DNA of 64,000 nt, from the NCBI RefSeq assembly GCF_023703775.1, contig NZ_CP098514.1, positions 930,001-994,000 on the forward strand. Direction: 5' to 3'. Shown here piece after piece: positions 42,628-51,018 of the stretch. The stretch is from Haloplanus sp. GDY1 (lineage in GTDB: Archaea; Halobacteriota; Halobacteria; Halobacteriales; Haloferacaceae). The number at the start of each line of letters is the position of its first letter. The stretch's first letter is position 1. Under the pieces are notes generated by a model, which was not told the origin of the DNA, did no database searches, and saw nothing but the letters and a program-made list of their open reading frames with translations. The translations under genes were made by a program, and so were the position numbers.

Positions 42628-43421
42628 TGTAGGGGGTTGGTGCCGAGCGTTTCGAGGGCGATCAGCGTCGCGACGGCGAGGCCGACGAGGACGACGGCGA
42701 TGGGGAAGGCGGCGTCGAGGCCGAGCGTGGTGAAGGAGACCCAGATCTGGACCGGCATCGTCCGCGGGTAGTACGCGAGCATGATCGTCGCGCCGAACTC
42801 GCCCATCGCGCGGGCGAAGGCCAGGGTGATGCCGGCCAGGATCCCGGGCCACGCCAGCGGGAGCGTCACGCGACGGACGGTCGTGAGCCGGCGCTTGCCG
42901 AGCGAGCGGGCGGCGTGTTCGAGCCGCGGGTTCACCCCCTCGATGGCCGCCTTCGAGGTGACGACGACGAACGGCGAGGCGACGAAGGTCTGGGCGAGGA
43001 CGACCCCCGCGAGCGACCGCGTCAGCGGCACGCCCGCGGCGGCGGCCGCGCTCCCGAGGGCGGTGTCCGGGCCGACGACCGTCAGCAACACCATGCCGCT
43101 GACGATCGGCGGGAGGACGAGCGGCAACACGACGACGGCGGTGAGGAGGGCCGGCAGACGCCCCTCCGAGCGGGCGAGCCAGTAGGAAAGCGGGAGGCCG
43201 AGGGCCGTCGCGAGCAGGGTGCTCGCGCCCGCCCCGAGCAGGGACGTTCGGGCGGCGCCGATCACCTCGGGCGCGGTGAGTCGGGCGAGGACCGCCCCCG
43301 GTGGCTGGGCCACGACCAGGGAGACGAGGGGAGCGAGGTAGTAACAGAGCAACACCGCGCCCAGCAGCGCGGTCGCGGACAGCCAGTCGAGGCGGGCGGC
43401 GCCGTCAGGTCGCGACGCCAT
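42624..43421 (-). CDS. wtpB: molybdate/tungstate ABC importer permease
   Basis: A 265-residue permease with about six membrane segments. Inside, SLGKRRLTTVRRVTLPLAWP is the EAA loop of the CysT/ModB/WtpB type, and AFARAMGEFGATIMLAYYPR is a family motif. The ATG 43421 start lies 17 nt inside the 3' end of the binding-protein gene, so translation is coupled. It forms a homodimeric channel for the oxyanion. Confidence 0.88.
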   Translation of the reverse strand: MASRPDGAARLDWLSATALLGAVLLCYYLAPLVSLVVAQPPGAVLARLTAPEVIGAARTSLLGAGASTLLATALGLPLSYWLARSEGRLPALLTAVVVLPLVLPPIVSGMVLLTVVGPDTALGSAAAAAGVPLTRSLAGVVLAQTFVASPFVVVTSKAAIEGVNPRLEHAARSLGKRRLTTVRRVTLPLAWPGILAGITLAFARAMGEFGATIMLAYYPRTMPVQIWVSFTTLGLDAAFPIAVVLVGLAVATLIALETLGTNPLQ

Positions 43422-44301
43422 CGGGAACGGTGCCGGTGAACCGGGGGTAGTCGTCGGGCACGGCGAAGCCGAACTCGTCGAGGTAGTCGCCGGCCGTCGC
43501 GCGCGCGAACACGTCACGAACCGGGGCCGAGTCGTGGCGGATCGTCGCCCCGTAACTGATGGGGGCGCCGGCGACGACCCGCCCGCTCGGGAGTTCGTAC
43601 GAGACGGCGGCGTACCGGTCCGCGAACCGAGGGCTGCTCAGATCCACCTCCGGGGGGAGGGAGACGTAGTCGTATCCCCGCTCCTCGGCCATGCTGCGGT
43701 ACGTGACGGCGGCGTCGATCGATCCGGTTTCGAACTGGCTGAGGAGTTGCGTCTCGGGGTAGATCTGCTCGCGGCGGGGGATCGCCGCCCGGAGGTCCGT
43801 GTCCAACCCGTAGTGGTCGGTGGCGAGTTCGAGGGCGAACAGGGTGCGGTAGCCGAGGGGGTCGAGGTCGGGGTCGGTCCGCCCGAGCGACACCGCATCG
43901 GAGCGGAGGGGCCGATACCAGCGTCCGGGGGCGGCGTCGGCCACCCGCTGCCCGCCCTCGCTGTCGGCGTCGTACGCGAGGACGACGGCGTTCGTCGCGA
44001 ACTCGGCGTACCACGGCGGATCGAGCGGCGCGTCGAACAGCGCCACGTCCGCCAACGCGACGACGTCGGGGTCCTTGGTGCCCGCGGCGACGAGTCGGGC
44101 GACCCGGGCCGAGCCGTGTGCCTCGACCCGCAACCGGGCGTCGACGCGCGGGCGAAGGCCGTTTTCGAGCGCGTCGTTCAGGCTGCCGGCCGCGAGCATC
44201 GACACGGGCGGCGGTGGATCGGCGGTTCGCCCGACACAGCCACCGACTCCCGCGGCGATGGCGGCGAGCGCACCGCGGCGGCCGACCGAGAGTTCGTCCA
44301 T
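43405..44301 (-). CDS. wtpA: molybdate/tungstate-binding lipoprotein
   Basis: A 298-residue exported lipoprotein; start ATG 44301. GRRGALAAIAAGVGGC gives a Tat-like signal and a lipobox with Cys22. The binding fold starts at VSMLAAGSLNDALENGL, with AHGSARVARLVAAGTKDPDV (the Ser and Asp contacting the oxyanion in WtpA) and TNAVVLAYD following. FETGSIDAAVTYRSMAEERG and VAGAPISYGATI are further family motifs. It heads the wtpABC operon and is divergent from Tfx. Confidence 0.87.
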   Translation of the reverse strand: MDELSVGRRGALAAIAAGVGGCVGRTADPPPPVSMLAAGSLNDALENGLRPRVDARLRVEAHGSARVARLVAAGTKDPDVVALADVALFDAPLDPPWYAEFATNAVVLAYDADSEGGQRVADAAPGRWYRPLRSDAVSLGRTDPDLDPLGYRTLFALELATDHYGLDTDLRAAIPRREQIYPETQLLSQFETGSIDAAVTYRSMAEERGYDYVSLPPEVDLSSPRFADRYAAVSYELPSGRVVAGAPISYGATIRHDSAPVRDVFARATAGDYLDEFGFAVPDDYPRFTGTVPDGVAT

Positions 44302-44361
44302 ACGCCTGGCAAAGAAAGGATTGAGGTAAAGGCTTATCTCAAACACGTTCGTTTGACCCGC
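44302..44361. promoter_or_regulatory. divergent wtpA / tfx promoter region
   Basis: Sixty bp separate the two starts. AT-rich AAAGAAAGGATTGAGGTAAAG and GCTTATCTCAAAC contain TATA-like elements for both directions. Tfx proteins bind promoters of molybdenum-related genes, so this gap is the likely Tfx operator; that is inference from family knowledge. Confidence 0.5.
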
Positions 44362-44790
44362 ATGGTCTCGGCCGCGTCGACGACGCTGACCGAACGACAG
44401 GTGGAGGTGCTGGAACTGCGCGAGGCGGGCCACACGCAGCGCGAGGTGGCGGAGATGCTGGGGACCACCGACTCGAACGTGAGCGCCATCGAGCGGGCCG
44501 CGGAGAAGAACGTCGAGAAAGCCCGGGAGACGCTCGATCTGATCCGGGTCGTCCGGTCGCCGGTTCGCTTTACGGTCGAGGCGGGCACCACCTTCGACGC
44601 TCTGGTCGACCGGGTGTACGAGCGGGGCGACGAGACGGGGACGAAACTCGCCTACTGCCGCCCGGAACTCTACACGCACCTGTTCGGGCGACTGGAGGCG
44701 CACACCACGAGAAACCGCCTCGACACGGCGGTCGAACTCGGCCTGACCCGCGACGGCGACGTGACGGTCTTCGCGCCGGAGGGCGACTAG
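44362..44790 (+). CDS. Tfx-family molybdate-responsive DNA-binding regulator
   Basis: A 142-residue regulator. TLTERQVEVLELREAGHTQR, EVAEMLGTTDSNVSAIERAA and ENVEKARETLDLIRV form the helix-turn-helix of the Tfx family (archaeal regulator of molybdenum formylmethanofuran dehydrogenase genes). The C-terminal half (VRFTVEAGTTFDALVDRVYE ... LAYCRPELYTHLF) is the Tfx effector-type domain. It is divergent from wtpABC, which it probably represses or activates according to molybdate. Confidence 0.88.
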   Translation: MVSAASTTLTERQVEVLELREAGHTQREVAEMLGTTDSNVSAIERAAEKNVEKARETLDLIRVVRSPVRFTVEAGTTFDALVDRVYERGDETGTKLAYCRPELYTHLFGRLEAHTTRNRLDTAVELGLTRDGDVTVFAPEGD

Positions 44791-44969
44791 AGGCGCCTCT
44801 CGATGGTCCGGAGGTCCTCCTCGATGGTCCGGACGTAGCGACCGGCGACGAGGACCCCTGGCGTGGCCGAGCAGGAGCGCTCGACCACGTCGACGGGGGG
44901 AGTTCCCGGGGAGTCGGAGCGCGCACACCTGGTGAACGCGCGGCGTGCACTCGCCGGGTCCTTGCACTC
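44787..44969 (-). pseudogene. possible C-terminal remnant of a thioredoxin-fold protein
   Basis: A frame open from 44969 to a stop at 44787, with an in-frame stop just upstream and no plausible start, reads ...DPASARRAFTRCARS, then VVERSCSATPGVLVAGRYVR and TIEEDLRTIERRL. The cis-Pro-like SATPGVLVAGRYV segment resembles the last strands of DsbA/thioredoxin-like proteins. It overlaps the tfx stop convergently. It may be decayed or spurious. Confidence 0.3.
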
Positions 44970-45041
44970 TCAAGCGAAGGATTCTCTCCTCGCGGCTCAC
45001 TAACGCACCGAGAGGAGCGTGTTCGATGGAGGTCGATAGCC

Positions 45042-46397
45042 ATGAGTGAGACGCTCGGACTGAAAGAAGCCGTCTCGATGGCACTCGGGGGCATGATCGG
45101 TGGCGGCATCTACGCCGTCCTCGGCGTGGTGGCGGGGATAACGATGTCCGCCATCTGGGTCGCGTTCTTGCTCGCCGGTGCGGTCGCCATGTGTGCGGGC
45201 TACTCGTACAACACGCTCAACAGCCTCACGGACAACCGGGGCGGATCCGTGACGTTCGTCCAGTGTTATCTCGGAAACGCCACCGCGGCCGGGATCGTCG
45301 GCTGGACGCTCCTGTTCGGGTACATCGGCTCGATGGCGATGTACGCGTTCGCTTTCGGGGAGTTCACGGTCGCGTTCGCCGTCGTCCCGAAAAGCCTCGG
45401 GGGCTTCCCGGCCCGGCCGCTCATCTCGGTCTCCGCGGTGGCCGCGTTCGTCGGTCTGAACCTGCTCGGAGCCCGGACGACCGGCGCCGCGGAGAACGTG
45501 CTCGTCGCGCTGAAGGTCGGCATCCTCGTCGCGTTCGGTATCCTCGGGCTCGTGTATGCGTTCGGCGTCAGCGGTGCCTCCTTCGAATACGGCGTCGGCC
45601 GGCTCGGCGGGTTCGAACCGGTCATGGCGGCCGCTATCTCGTTCGTCGCCTTCCAGGGGTGGCAGCTCCTGTTTTACGACCAAGAGAGCGTCGAGGACCC
45701 CGTCGAAACCATCCGGAAGGCGGTGTACGTCTCCATCCCGGTCGCCGTCGCCATCTACGTCCTCGCGGGGATGGTGACGGTGAACCTCGTCCCGCAGGCG
45801 CTCGAGTCTCACCCACACGTCGCTCTGAAGGACGCCGCCTCGATGGTGATGCAGCCGTACGGTCTGGCACGCGCCGGGGCGGTCGTGCTCGCCCTGTCGG
45901 CGCTGTTCTCGACGGGGAGTGCGATCAACGCGACCCTGTTCTCGTCGGCGCACTTCGCCAAGGGCATGCTCAGTGACGACCTGCTCCCCGATCAGATCGG
46001 GGACGCGGCCGCCGACGGCATCCCCGAACGAACGGTTCTGGTCCTCGGCGCGATCACCGCGGCGTTCACGTGGTACGGGAGTCTCGGTGCCATCACCTCG
46101 TTCGCGTCGTTGTCGTTCATCTTGGTCTTCGGTGCGATGAGCTATCTCGCGTTCCGCCGGCGTGGCCACGACGAGGTGAACGCCGTCGTTCCCGCGGTCG
46201 GAACCGTCGGCGCTCTGGCGTTCTTTCCGCTGATGCTGTACAACCTCTACGATCGCGAGCCAAACACGTTCTACATGGTGATCGGTATCGCCGCCGTCGT
46301 GCTCGCCGTCGAACTCCTCTACTTCGAGCGCGACCTCATCCAGGAGGAGGTCGTGGAGTTCGAGTCAGGGATCGGACCCGTTCGTGAGGACGACTGA
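45042..46397 (+). CDS. APC-family amino acid permease
   Basis: A 451-residue transporter with about twelve membrane segments. MALGGMIGGGIYAVLG is the substrate-binding unwound helix 1 (GxGIGxGI type). AFQGWQLLFYDQESVEDPVE in the sixth helix region and FSTGSAINATLFSSAHFAKG in the eighth are APC features. The tail EERDLIQEEVVEFE-like segment (about 430-451) is soluble and acidic. Substrate unknown. Start ATG 45042. It is monocistronic. Confidence 0.87.
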   Translation: MSETLGLKEAVSMALGGMIGGGIYAVLGVVAGITMSAIWVAFLLAGAVAMCAGYSYNTLNSLTDNRGGSVTFVQCYLGNATAAGIVGWTLLFGYIGSMAMYAFAFGEFTVAFAVVPKSLGGFPARPLISVSAVAAFVGLNLLGARTTGAAENVLVALKVGILVAFGILGLVYAFGVSGASFEYGVGRLGGFEPVMAAAISFVAFQGWQLLFYDQESVEDPVETIRKAVYVSIPVAVAIYVLAGMVTVNLVPQALESHPHVALKDAASMVMQPYGLARAGAVVLALSALFSTGSAINATLFSSAHFAKGMLSDDLLPDQIGDAAADGIPERTVLVLGAITAAFTWYGSLGAITSFASLSFILVFGAMSYLAFRRRGHDEVNAVVPAVGTVGALAFFPLMLYNLYDREPNTFYMVIGIAAVVLAVELLYFERDLIQEEVVEFESGIGPVREDD

Positions 46398-46862
46398 CCC
46401 CGCCGACCGCGAACGGCACAGTCACGGTCGGGAACGCAGCCGTCGGGCAGCAACACGGCGGGAACCACCCCGGCCACACGTCGCTACCCGCTTCCCTCCG
46501 CCCGGTGGGCAAGGCGTCCCGCGTATCGTGAACGGCGGTACGCACCCGTCGCTGTGTCGGACACGCGACCCCGGCGACTCGTAGCGGGAGAGTGGACCTG
46601 TGTTTCACCGGCATCGAGACGGTCACTGACGACCGCCTCCCTGTCTGTGACGGTGTCGGAAATCGTCGCGACTGGAATCCCGTCCGTCGAGTGTCTCAAC
46701 TGCAGACTGGCGATACGGACGCGTATCAACGCCGTGTTCGATCTCCTCGCGAACGACGGGTACCTACGGTTCCCGGAGAGGTCGACGACGACCCACAGCT
46801 GATCGATGTGGGCGAAATCCGAGGGGACACGACGCTCGGGGTCGCCGGAATATCGTCACCTG
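46398..46862. other. 465 bp with no convincing gene
   Basis: Short frames on both strands, for example one around 46554-46799 containing RINAVFDLLANDGYLRFPER, show no consistent codon pattern, start or family match. With the frameshifted gene beyond it, this looks like decayed coding DNA. A UPF0175 antitoxin usually has a PIN-domain partner near it, but none could be assembled here. Confidence 0.4.
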
Positions 46863-47155
46863 TCACTTCGCGGGCGGTTCCACGTCGTCCGAGTCCGCAT
46901 CAGCGAATTCGAGTTCGCGTGCTGTCCCTACCTCGTAAGCTGCGTCGTCTTCGTCGACGAGTCGGCGGCGGAGTTCGACGCCGCGCTCACGGAGGACGTC
47001 ACGCATCGTCCAGCGGTCGACGTCAGCGAGTCTCACAGCAGTGTGATCCGCTGGCGTTCGTAGCGGACGACCACAGCCGCGGTACGTTCGTTCTCGAGTT
47101 CCCCGCCGAGGGAAAGATCGGCGGGAAGCTGTACCCCGACCCCGTCTTCGAGCAC
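46863..47155 (-). pseudogene. UPF0175-like antitoxin, frameshifted
   Basis: Two frames join into one protein. The first, from GTG 47155 to TGA 47033, reads VQLPADLSLGGELENERTAA then VVVRYERQRITLL. The second, from about 47036 to TGA 46863, reads VRLADVDRWTMRDVLRERGV, ELRRRL. UPF0175 proteins have the contiguous order Y-x-x-x-x-(I/L)-(S/T)-L-x-KA-x-LA-x-V-(S/D)-RW. A short deletion therefore removed the E-K-A region and shifted the frame. Without an intact partner the locus is presumably dead. Confidence 0.6.
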
Positions 47156-47236
47156 TCCAGCGGCCCCCAGGTCACGATGTCCCCGGCCGCGTCGCGGTGA
47201 CCGGCCGCGGCGCCGCCGCCCGCCGTCGGCGTCGGT

Positions 47237-48631
47237 TCAGGCGGCCGGGAGCGCCCACCGCCACGCCGACCTGAGGGCGACGACGCCGAACGGGCCGCCG
47301 AACCCGGCCGCGACCGCCGCGACGGAGGGGGCGTAGTAGGCGACGCCCGCCACGGCGGCGACGCCACAGGCTCCGGCCGCGGCCGCCGCCCCGGCCACGC
47401 GTCGGTCGAACGGGCCGAACGCCGTCGTCTCGACGGGGAGTTCGAACGCCTCGACGGCCCGGACGTACTCCCGGAGGTGCGCGACGCTGCGGTCGTACTC
47501 CCCCGCGGACGGCGTGAGCGAGAACGTCCGAGTGTCGCAGGCGCGGTCGACGAGCTCTCCCTCGCACAGCTCTGCGTCCCGGAGGTCGTCGACGGGGGTC
47601 GCCCACTGGACCGCCCCGGTGAGGTCGTCGTACGCGACCACCGCGTCGTCGCGGCGCTGGTACGCCAGCGTGCCGTGGGTGAGAGCGTACTCGACGGCCT
47701 TCAGCCCGCCGAGGCCGGCCGGCAGGAGGCCGAAACAGATCACCGTGGCGGCGACCGCCCCCGCCGACCCGCCGGTGAGCCCGACCCACGCGAGGAGGTA
47801 CGCCGGGCCGCCGCCGATCGCGGACGTCGCGCCCCGCCAGAGCGCGGCGGCGCGGACGGCGCGCCGGTCCGGACGGATCTCGGCCGTCGGTGCCGCGTCC
47901 GGAGCCGCCACTGGCGGGAGCGTCCCCGCCGCCTCGTCGGGGTCGGACGACTGCCCGCCGCGGTAGCCCCGCCACTCCGCGAGTAGCTTCACCGCGACGA
48001 ACGCGACCAGCGCGCCGGTCGGACCACCGGCGGCCGCGAACCAGAGCACCACCACGGCTACCCCGGCCTCGTTCTTCGCGCTTCCGATCACGTCCCGGGG
48101 GGTGCTCGTCTCGTGGCGCCGCTTCCGGAAGTACTCGCGGTTGATGACGCCGACGTGTGAGACGATCAGGGTGACGGCGCTCGCCGCCACAATCGGATCG
48201 GCGAGCGTCGCCGGCACGTCGATGAACCGGCTCAGTACGAAGAGGAACATCCCGACGAGCGCCACGGCAGCCCCGAACGCTCGCAAGACGAACGGGACGT
48301 TCCGGGGGTAGATCGGCGGGAGCGGGTCGACGACCGTGACGTTCCCGCGCCGGCGGTTGAGGTCGCTCGGTCCGGCGGAGACCCCGCCCCACTCGTCGGG
48401 CTTGAGCGGGTTACCCTCCTGTGGGCGCTCCAGTTCGTCGTAGTTCGGCGGACGGCGCGCGAACAGCGCCTTCACTCCGGCGAACGGGACGGCGACGACC
48501 AGTTCCATCGCGTAGACGACCGCGAACGTCTGTGCGCTCCACCCGAGGTGGAACACGCCGACCAGCGGGACGACGTTCGCCGCGACTGTCGCCAGAAACA
48601 CGGCAGGCGAATCGTTCGACGGTGACGCCAT
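47237..48631 (-). CDS. DUF6498-type membrane protein
   Basis: A 464-residue membrane protein, start ATG 48631. AANVVPLVGVFHLGWSAQTF followed by YAMELVVAVPFAGVKALFAR is the DUF6498 N-terminus. About eight hydrophobic segments occur in total. A soluble segment (about 330-410, YQRRDDAVVAYDDLTGAVQW ... REYVRAVEAFE) precedes two last helices (near 420-455). Function unknown. It is the last core-composition gene before the AT-rich island. Confidence 0.7.
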   Translation of the reverse strand: MASPSNDSPAVFLATVAANVVPLVGVFHLGWSAQTFAVVYAMELVVAVPFAGVKALFARRPPNYDELERPQEGNPLKPDEWGGVSAGPSDLNRRRGNVTVVDPLPPIYPRNVPFVLRAFGAAVALVGMFLFVLSRFIDVPATLADPIVAASAVTLIVSHVGVINREYFRKRRHETSTPRDVIGSAKNEAGVAVVVLWFAAAGGPTGALVAFVAVKLLAEWRGYRGGQSSDPDEAAGTLPPVAAPDAAPTAEIRPDRRAVRAAALWRGATSAIGGGPAYLLAWVGLTGGSAGAVAATVICFGLLPAGLGGLKAVEYALTHGTLAYQRRDDAVVAYDDLTGAVQWATPVDDLRDAELCEGELVDRACDTRTFSLTPSAGEYDRSVAHLREYVRAVEAFELPVETTAFGPFDRRVAGAAAAAGACGVAAVAGVAYYAPSVAAVAAGFGGPFGVVALRSAWRWALPAA

Positions 48632-48689
48632 CGATTCACCGTTCGATGACGGCGAATAAAAGATGTCGGTGTGGGATCGACCGTCCGTC

Positions 48690-48816
48690 GCTCCGGCGAC
48701 CGCTCGACCGTGCCGCGGTCCTTGCCGTACTCGACGATGCCGACCTCGGCCACCTTCGGGAGGCGGTGTTGCCGGAGCGACGTGTGAATAGAACACGAAT
48801 CGACGCCGTCTCGGAT
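48690..48816 (-). pseudogene. DUF7344 regulator fragment
   Basis: One frame reads IRDGVDSCSIHTSLRQHRLP, KVAEVGIVEYGKDRGTVERS. This matches the SVYTSLHQTHLPKLHEAGVV, EYDRE segment of the regulator at 8361. There is no start codon or N-terminal recognition part, and downstream the frame runs into the DUF6498 gene in another frame. It is a truncated remnant exactly at the composition boundary, perhaps cut by arrival of the foreign island. Confidence 0.55.
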
Positions 48817-49011
48817 GAAAATAGCCGATCCTCCGAAACTGTTGGAACTACAGCCCGGGCAGTAGTTGCGAACGACAAAATCTGTGCATTAGCACTTCAT
48901 TCCTAACTCCCAGTTATTCGTCTCTCCCACATCTGGACAACCAGGCCTCTCCCAAGATGCGTAGACAGCCCACCAGTTCTGCAGATACCTTTTGCGGAGC
49001 AAAATAACTAA
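48817..49011. promoter_or_regulatory. left boundary and promoter of the AT-rich island
   Basis: Base composition drops here from about 68% to below 50% G+C. AAAATAACTAAG at 48999-49010 and GTTATAG near 49033 are TATA-like and could drive the methyltransferase gene. No tRNA, integrase or obvious attachment repeat is at this edge. Confidence 0.4.
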
Positions 49012-50973
49012 GTGCAGGTCTGCTGTACTACCGTTATAGTGACAACACCCAGCGGTGATTTATCTCCCACTGAGGTACGTATCTTATCTGCCTTACGTAA
49101 TCAAAAAGAGATAGATGGGCCAGGGTGGGGGCTCGGTAACCCTCTCTACTTTCGACAGACCACAGACCTCGAAAAGGGGGAGGTCGAGTACGCATTGCAG
49201 AAACTCGTTGAGAAGGGGTATATCGCACGGGTCAACCGGGGCCTGTATTGCATCAATACAGACGAAAATGCCGTATTTGAGCTTAATAGACCTACCCCTG
49301 ATACTGGAGTCCAGCCACAGGATTTCAAGTCATCCGGCCATGAACCGACCCAAGTATACACTCCCGCGCGAATCGCACGGTTCCTCACCGATTGGGCCGT
49401 AAGGCAGGGGAGAACATCTGTCTTGGAGCCGACTGTGGGGAGCGGGAACATTGCGAAGCAAATCTGCCGTCGGAAATTCGATTTGGGTGCAAATCCAGAG
49501 ACAGTTGAGACAACGGTATTCGGGCGGGAAGTCGACGAAGATGCAGTCAATAAACTAAAAGAGAGGATCCACAGGGAGTTCGAAATCTCGTTGCCGGGAA
49601 TTAGTGCGGGGGATATTTTCGCATACGACGGGCCGATGGTCGAAGCGATCGTCGGCAATCCACCGTACGCTGGGGCGAGCAATTTTTCGCTACCGGATAG
49701 TGTGAAAACTCGATTCACGGAAAAGTACGGATTCAATGGCAATACGGATCTCTACTGCTATGTGACGGCACATGTCACACAGTATCTGGAATCTGGAGGA
49801 CGCCTTGCTGTCGTACTGTCAAACAGTTGGCTCAGGAAGCGGTATGGGACTGAGTTCAAACAGTTCCTTTTCAGCGAATACGATATTCGAGCCATCATTG
49901 GGTTCGAGCACACGACCTTCGACGCGGGGACAAATCCGGTATGTCTTCTTGCAGAGAGAAGTGAGGAATCGAGCGGAGACAGTCAGGAGATTGAATTCAT
50001 CCAATTACGAGATGAAGCAGAGCTCGTAGGTGCCGAGACCATTGATGAACTCCGCAAACAGGCAATGCTGCCCTCCGTAGAGAGTCCCGTCAATCCTGAC
50101 GATAACTTCGACGAGTTGTTGCGAGCTCCAGAGTTGATTGAGTACATCAGGAACGACTCCTTATTCACTGAGCTCGAGACCGTCGCCAATGTGCGAATTG
50201 GACTGCAAACGCTGGCGAAGGAGTTCTATACATTTGATCCGGAGAAAGAATCATCTTCCTCTCCCTCACTTGCTGAAAAGTACAAACAGCCATTTGCACA
50301 CTCACCAAGTAATTTCGAATCGCCACGAATCACTGGCGACAATGCAGACCGGAAACTGCTTGATATTGATGAAACCGATGTCGCCAATCAAAATAGTGCA
50401 GCTGAATACGTAGAATGGGGAGAAAACCGTGAGGTCGGTCAACGGAATACAGACGAGACATTCACTGGTTACAACGAAAAACCTCGTATCAAGGGAGCCA
50501 ACCGTGACCCTTGGTACGATTTGAGCGATGAGAAGACCAAGTGTACTGGACCGGTTCTACTTCCTCGACGAATCTATAAGGCATATACTGCTTACTGGAA
50601 TCAGGATCAAATCGTCGCGAATGAGAATTTCTTGATTGTCACACCGAATGATGCGTCAACGACTGAGAGTCTACTCGCATTCTTAAACTCCACACTCGGT
50701 GAAGTATGTGTTCGGCTAAGTGGCCAGGTCTATGGCGGGGGTGTATGCGAGTTAAGCGTGACAGGTGCTAAATCGATTGCGTGCCCAGAATTCGATCATC
50801 TAAACAGTGACGCCCACGAGTTATTGTCAAAATCGTTCAACACCTTTCTCGATACTCAAAACCGGGAGCAACTTGATCAGACGGTCTACGAAACTCTCGG
50901 ACTCCCAGACTCAGTCAGATCTCTGATTGAAGATACTGCAGCCAAGTCGCTTCGTGAAGTTGCCGTAAAGTGA
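49012..50973 (+). CDS. N6-adenine DNA methyltransferase with winged-helix N-terminus
   Basis: A 653-residue methylase, first gene of the foreign operon. Residues 17-82 (LSPTEVRILSALRNQKEIDG ... YALQKLVEKGYIARVNRGLY) are a winged helix. The SAM-binding part has VYTPARIARFLTDWAV (motif X), VLEPTVGSGNIAKQI (motif I, 137-151) and the catalytic motif IV VGNPPYAGASNF (NPPY 216-219). The remaining 400 residues resemble the target-recognition region of Eco57I-type enzymes. No nuclease motif is seen, so it is probably a modification-only enzyme, like DrmMI of class 1 DISARM. Start GTG 49012 or GTG 49039 (TTPSGDL); not resolved. Confidence 0.85.
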   Translation: MQVCCTTVIVTTPSGDLSPTEVRILSALRNQKEIDGPGWGLGNPLYFRQTTDLEKGEVEYALQKLVEKGYIARVNRGLYCINTDENAVFELNRPTPDTGVQPQDFKSSGHEPTQVYTPARIARFLTDWAVRQGRTSVLEPTVGSGNIAKQICRRKFDLGANPETVETTVFGREVDEDAVNKLKERIHREFEISLPGISAGDIFAYDGPMVEAIVGNPPYAGASNFSLPDSVKTRFTEKYGFNGNTDLYCYVTAHVTQYLESGGRLAVVLSNSWLRKRYGTEFKQFLFSEYDIRAIIGFEHTTFDAGTNPVCLLAERSEESSGDSQEIEFIQLRDEAELVGAETIDELRKQAMLPSVESPVNPDDNFDELLRAPELIEYIRNDSLFTELETVANVRIGLQTLAKEFYTFDPEKESSSSPSLAEKYKQPFAHSPSNFESPRITGDNADRKLLDIDETDVANQNSAAEYVEWGENREVGQRNTDETFTGYNEKPRIKGANRDPWYDLSDEKTKCTGPVLLPRRIYKAYTAYWNQDQIVANENFLIVTPNDASTTESLLAFLNSTLGEVCVRLSGQVYGGGVCELSVTGAKSIACPEFDHLNSDAHELLSKSFNTFLDTQNREQLDQTVYETLGLPDSVRSLIEDTAAKSLREVAVK

Positions 50974-51018
50974 AGGCATGCACAGTTATATTTGCAAGTG
51001 CTGTGGGTGGCGAACGTA

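Noticed and set aside
46554-46799. Plus-strand 82-codon frame with RINAVFDLLANDGYLRFPER
   Set aside because: The piece looks protein-like, but the N-terminal half does not, there is no promoter or family match, and the region is decayed.
49012-50973. Type IIG restriction-modification enzyme
   Set aside because: No nuclease motif is visible in the N-terminal part, which reads as a winged helix, and the gene leads a helicase operon instead of standing alone.
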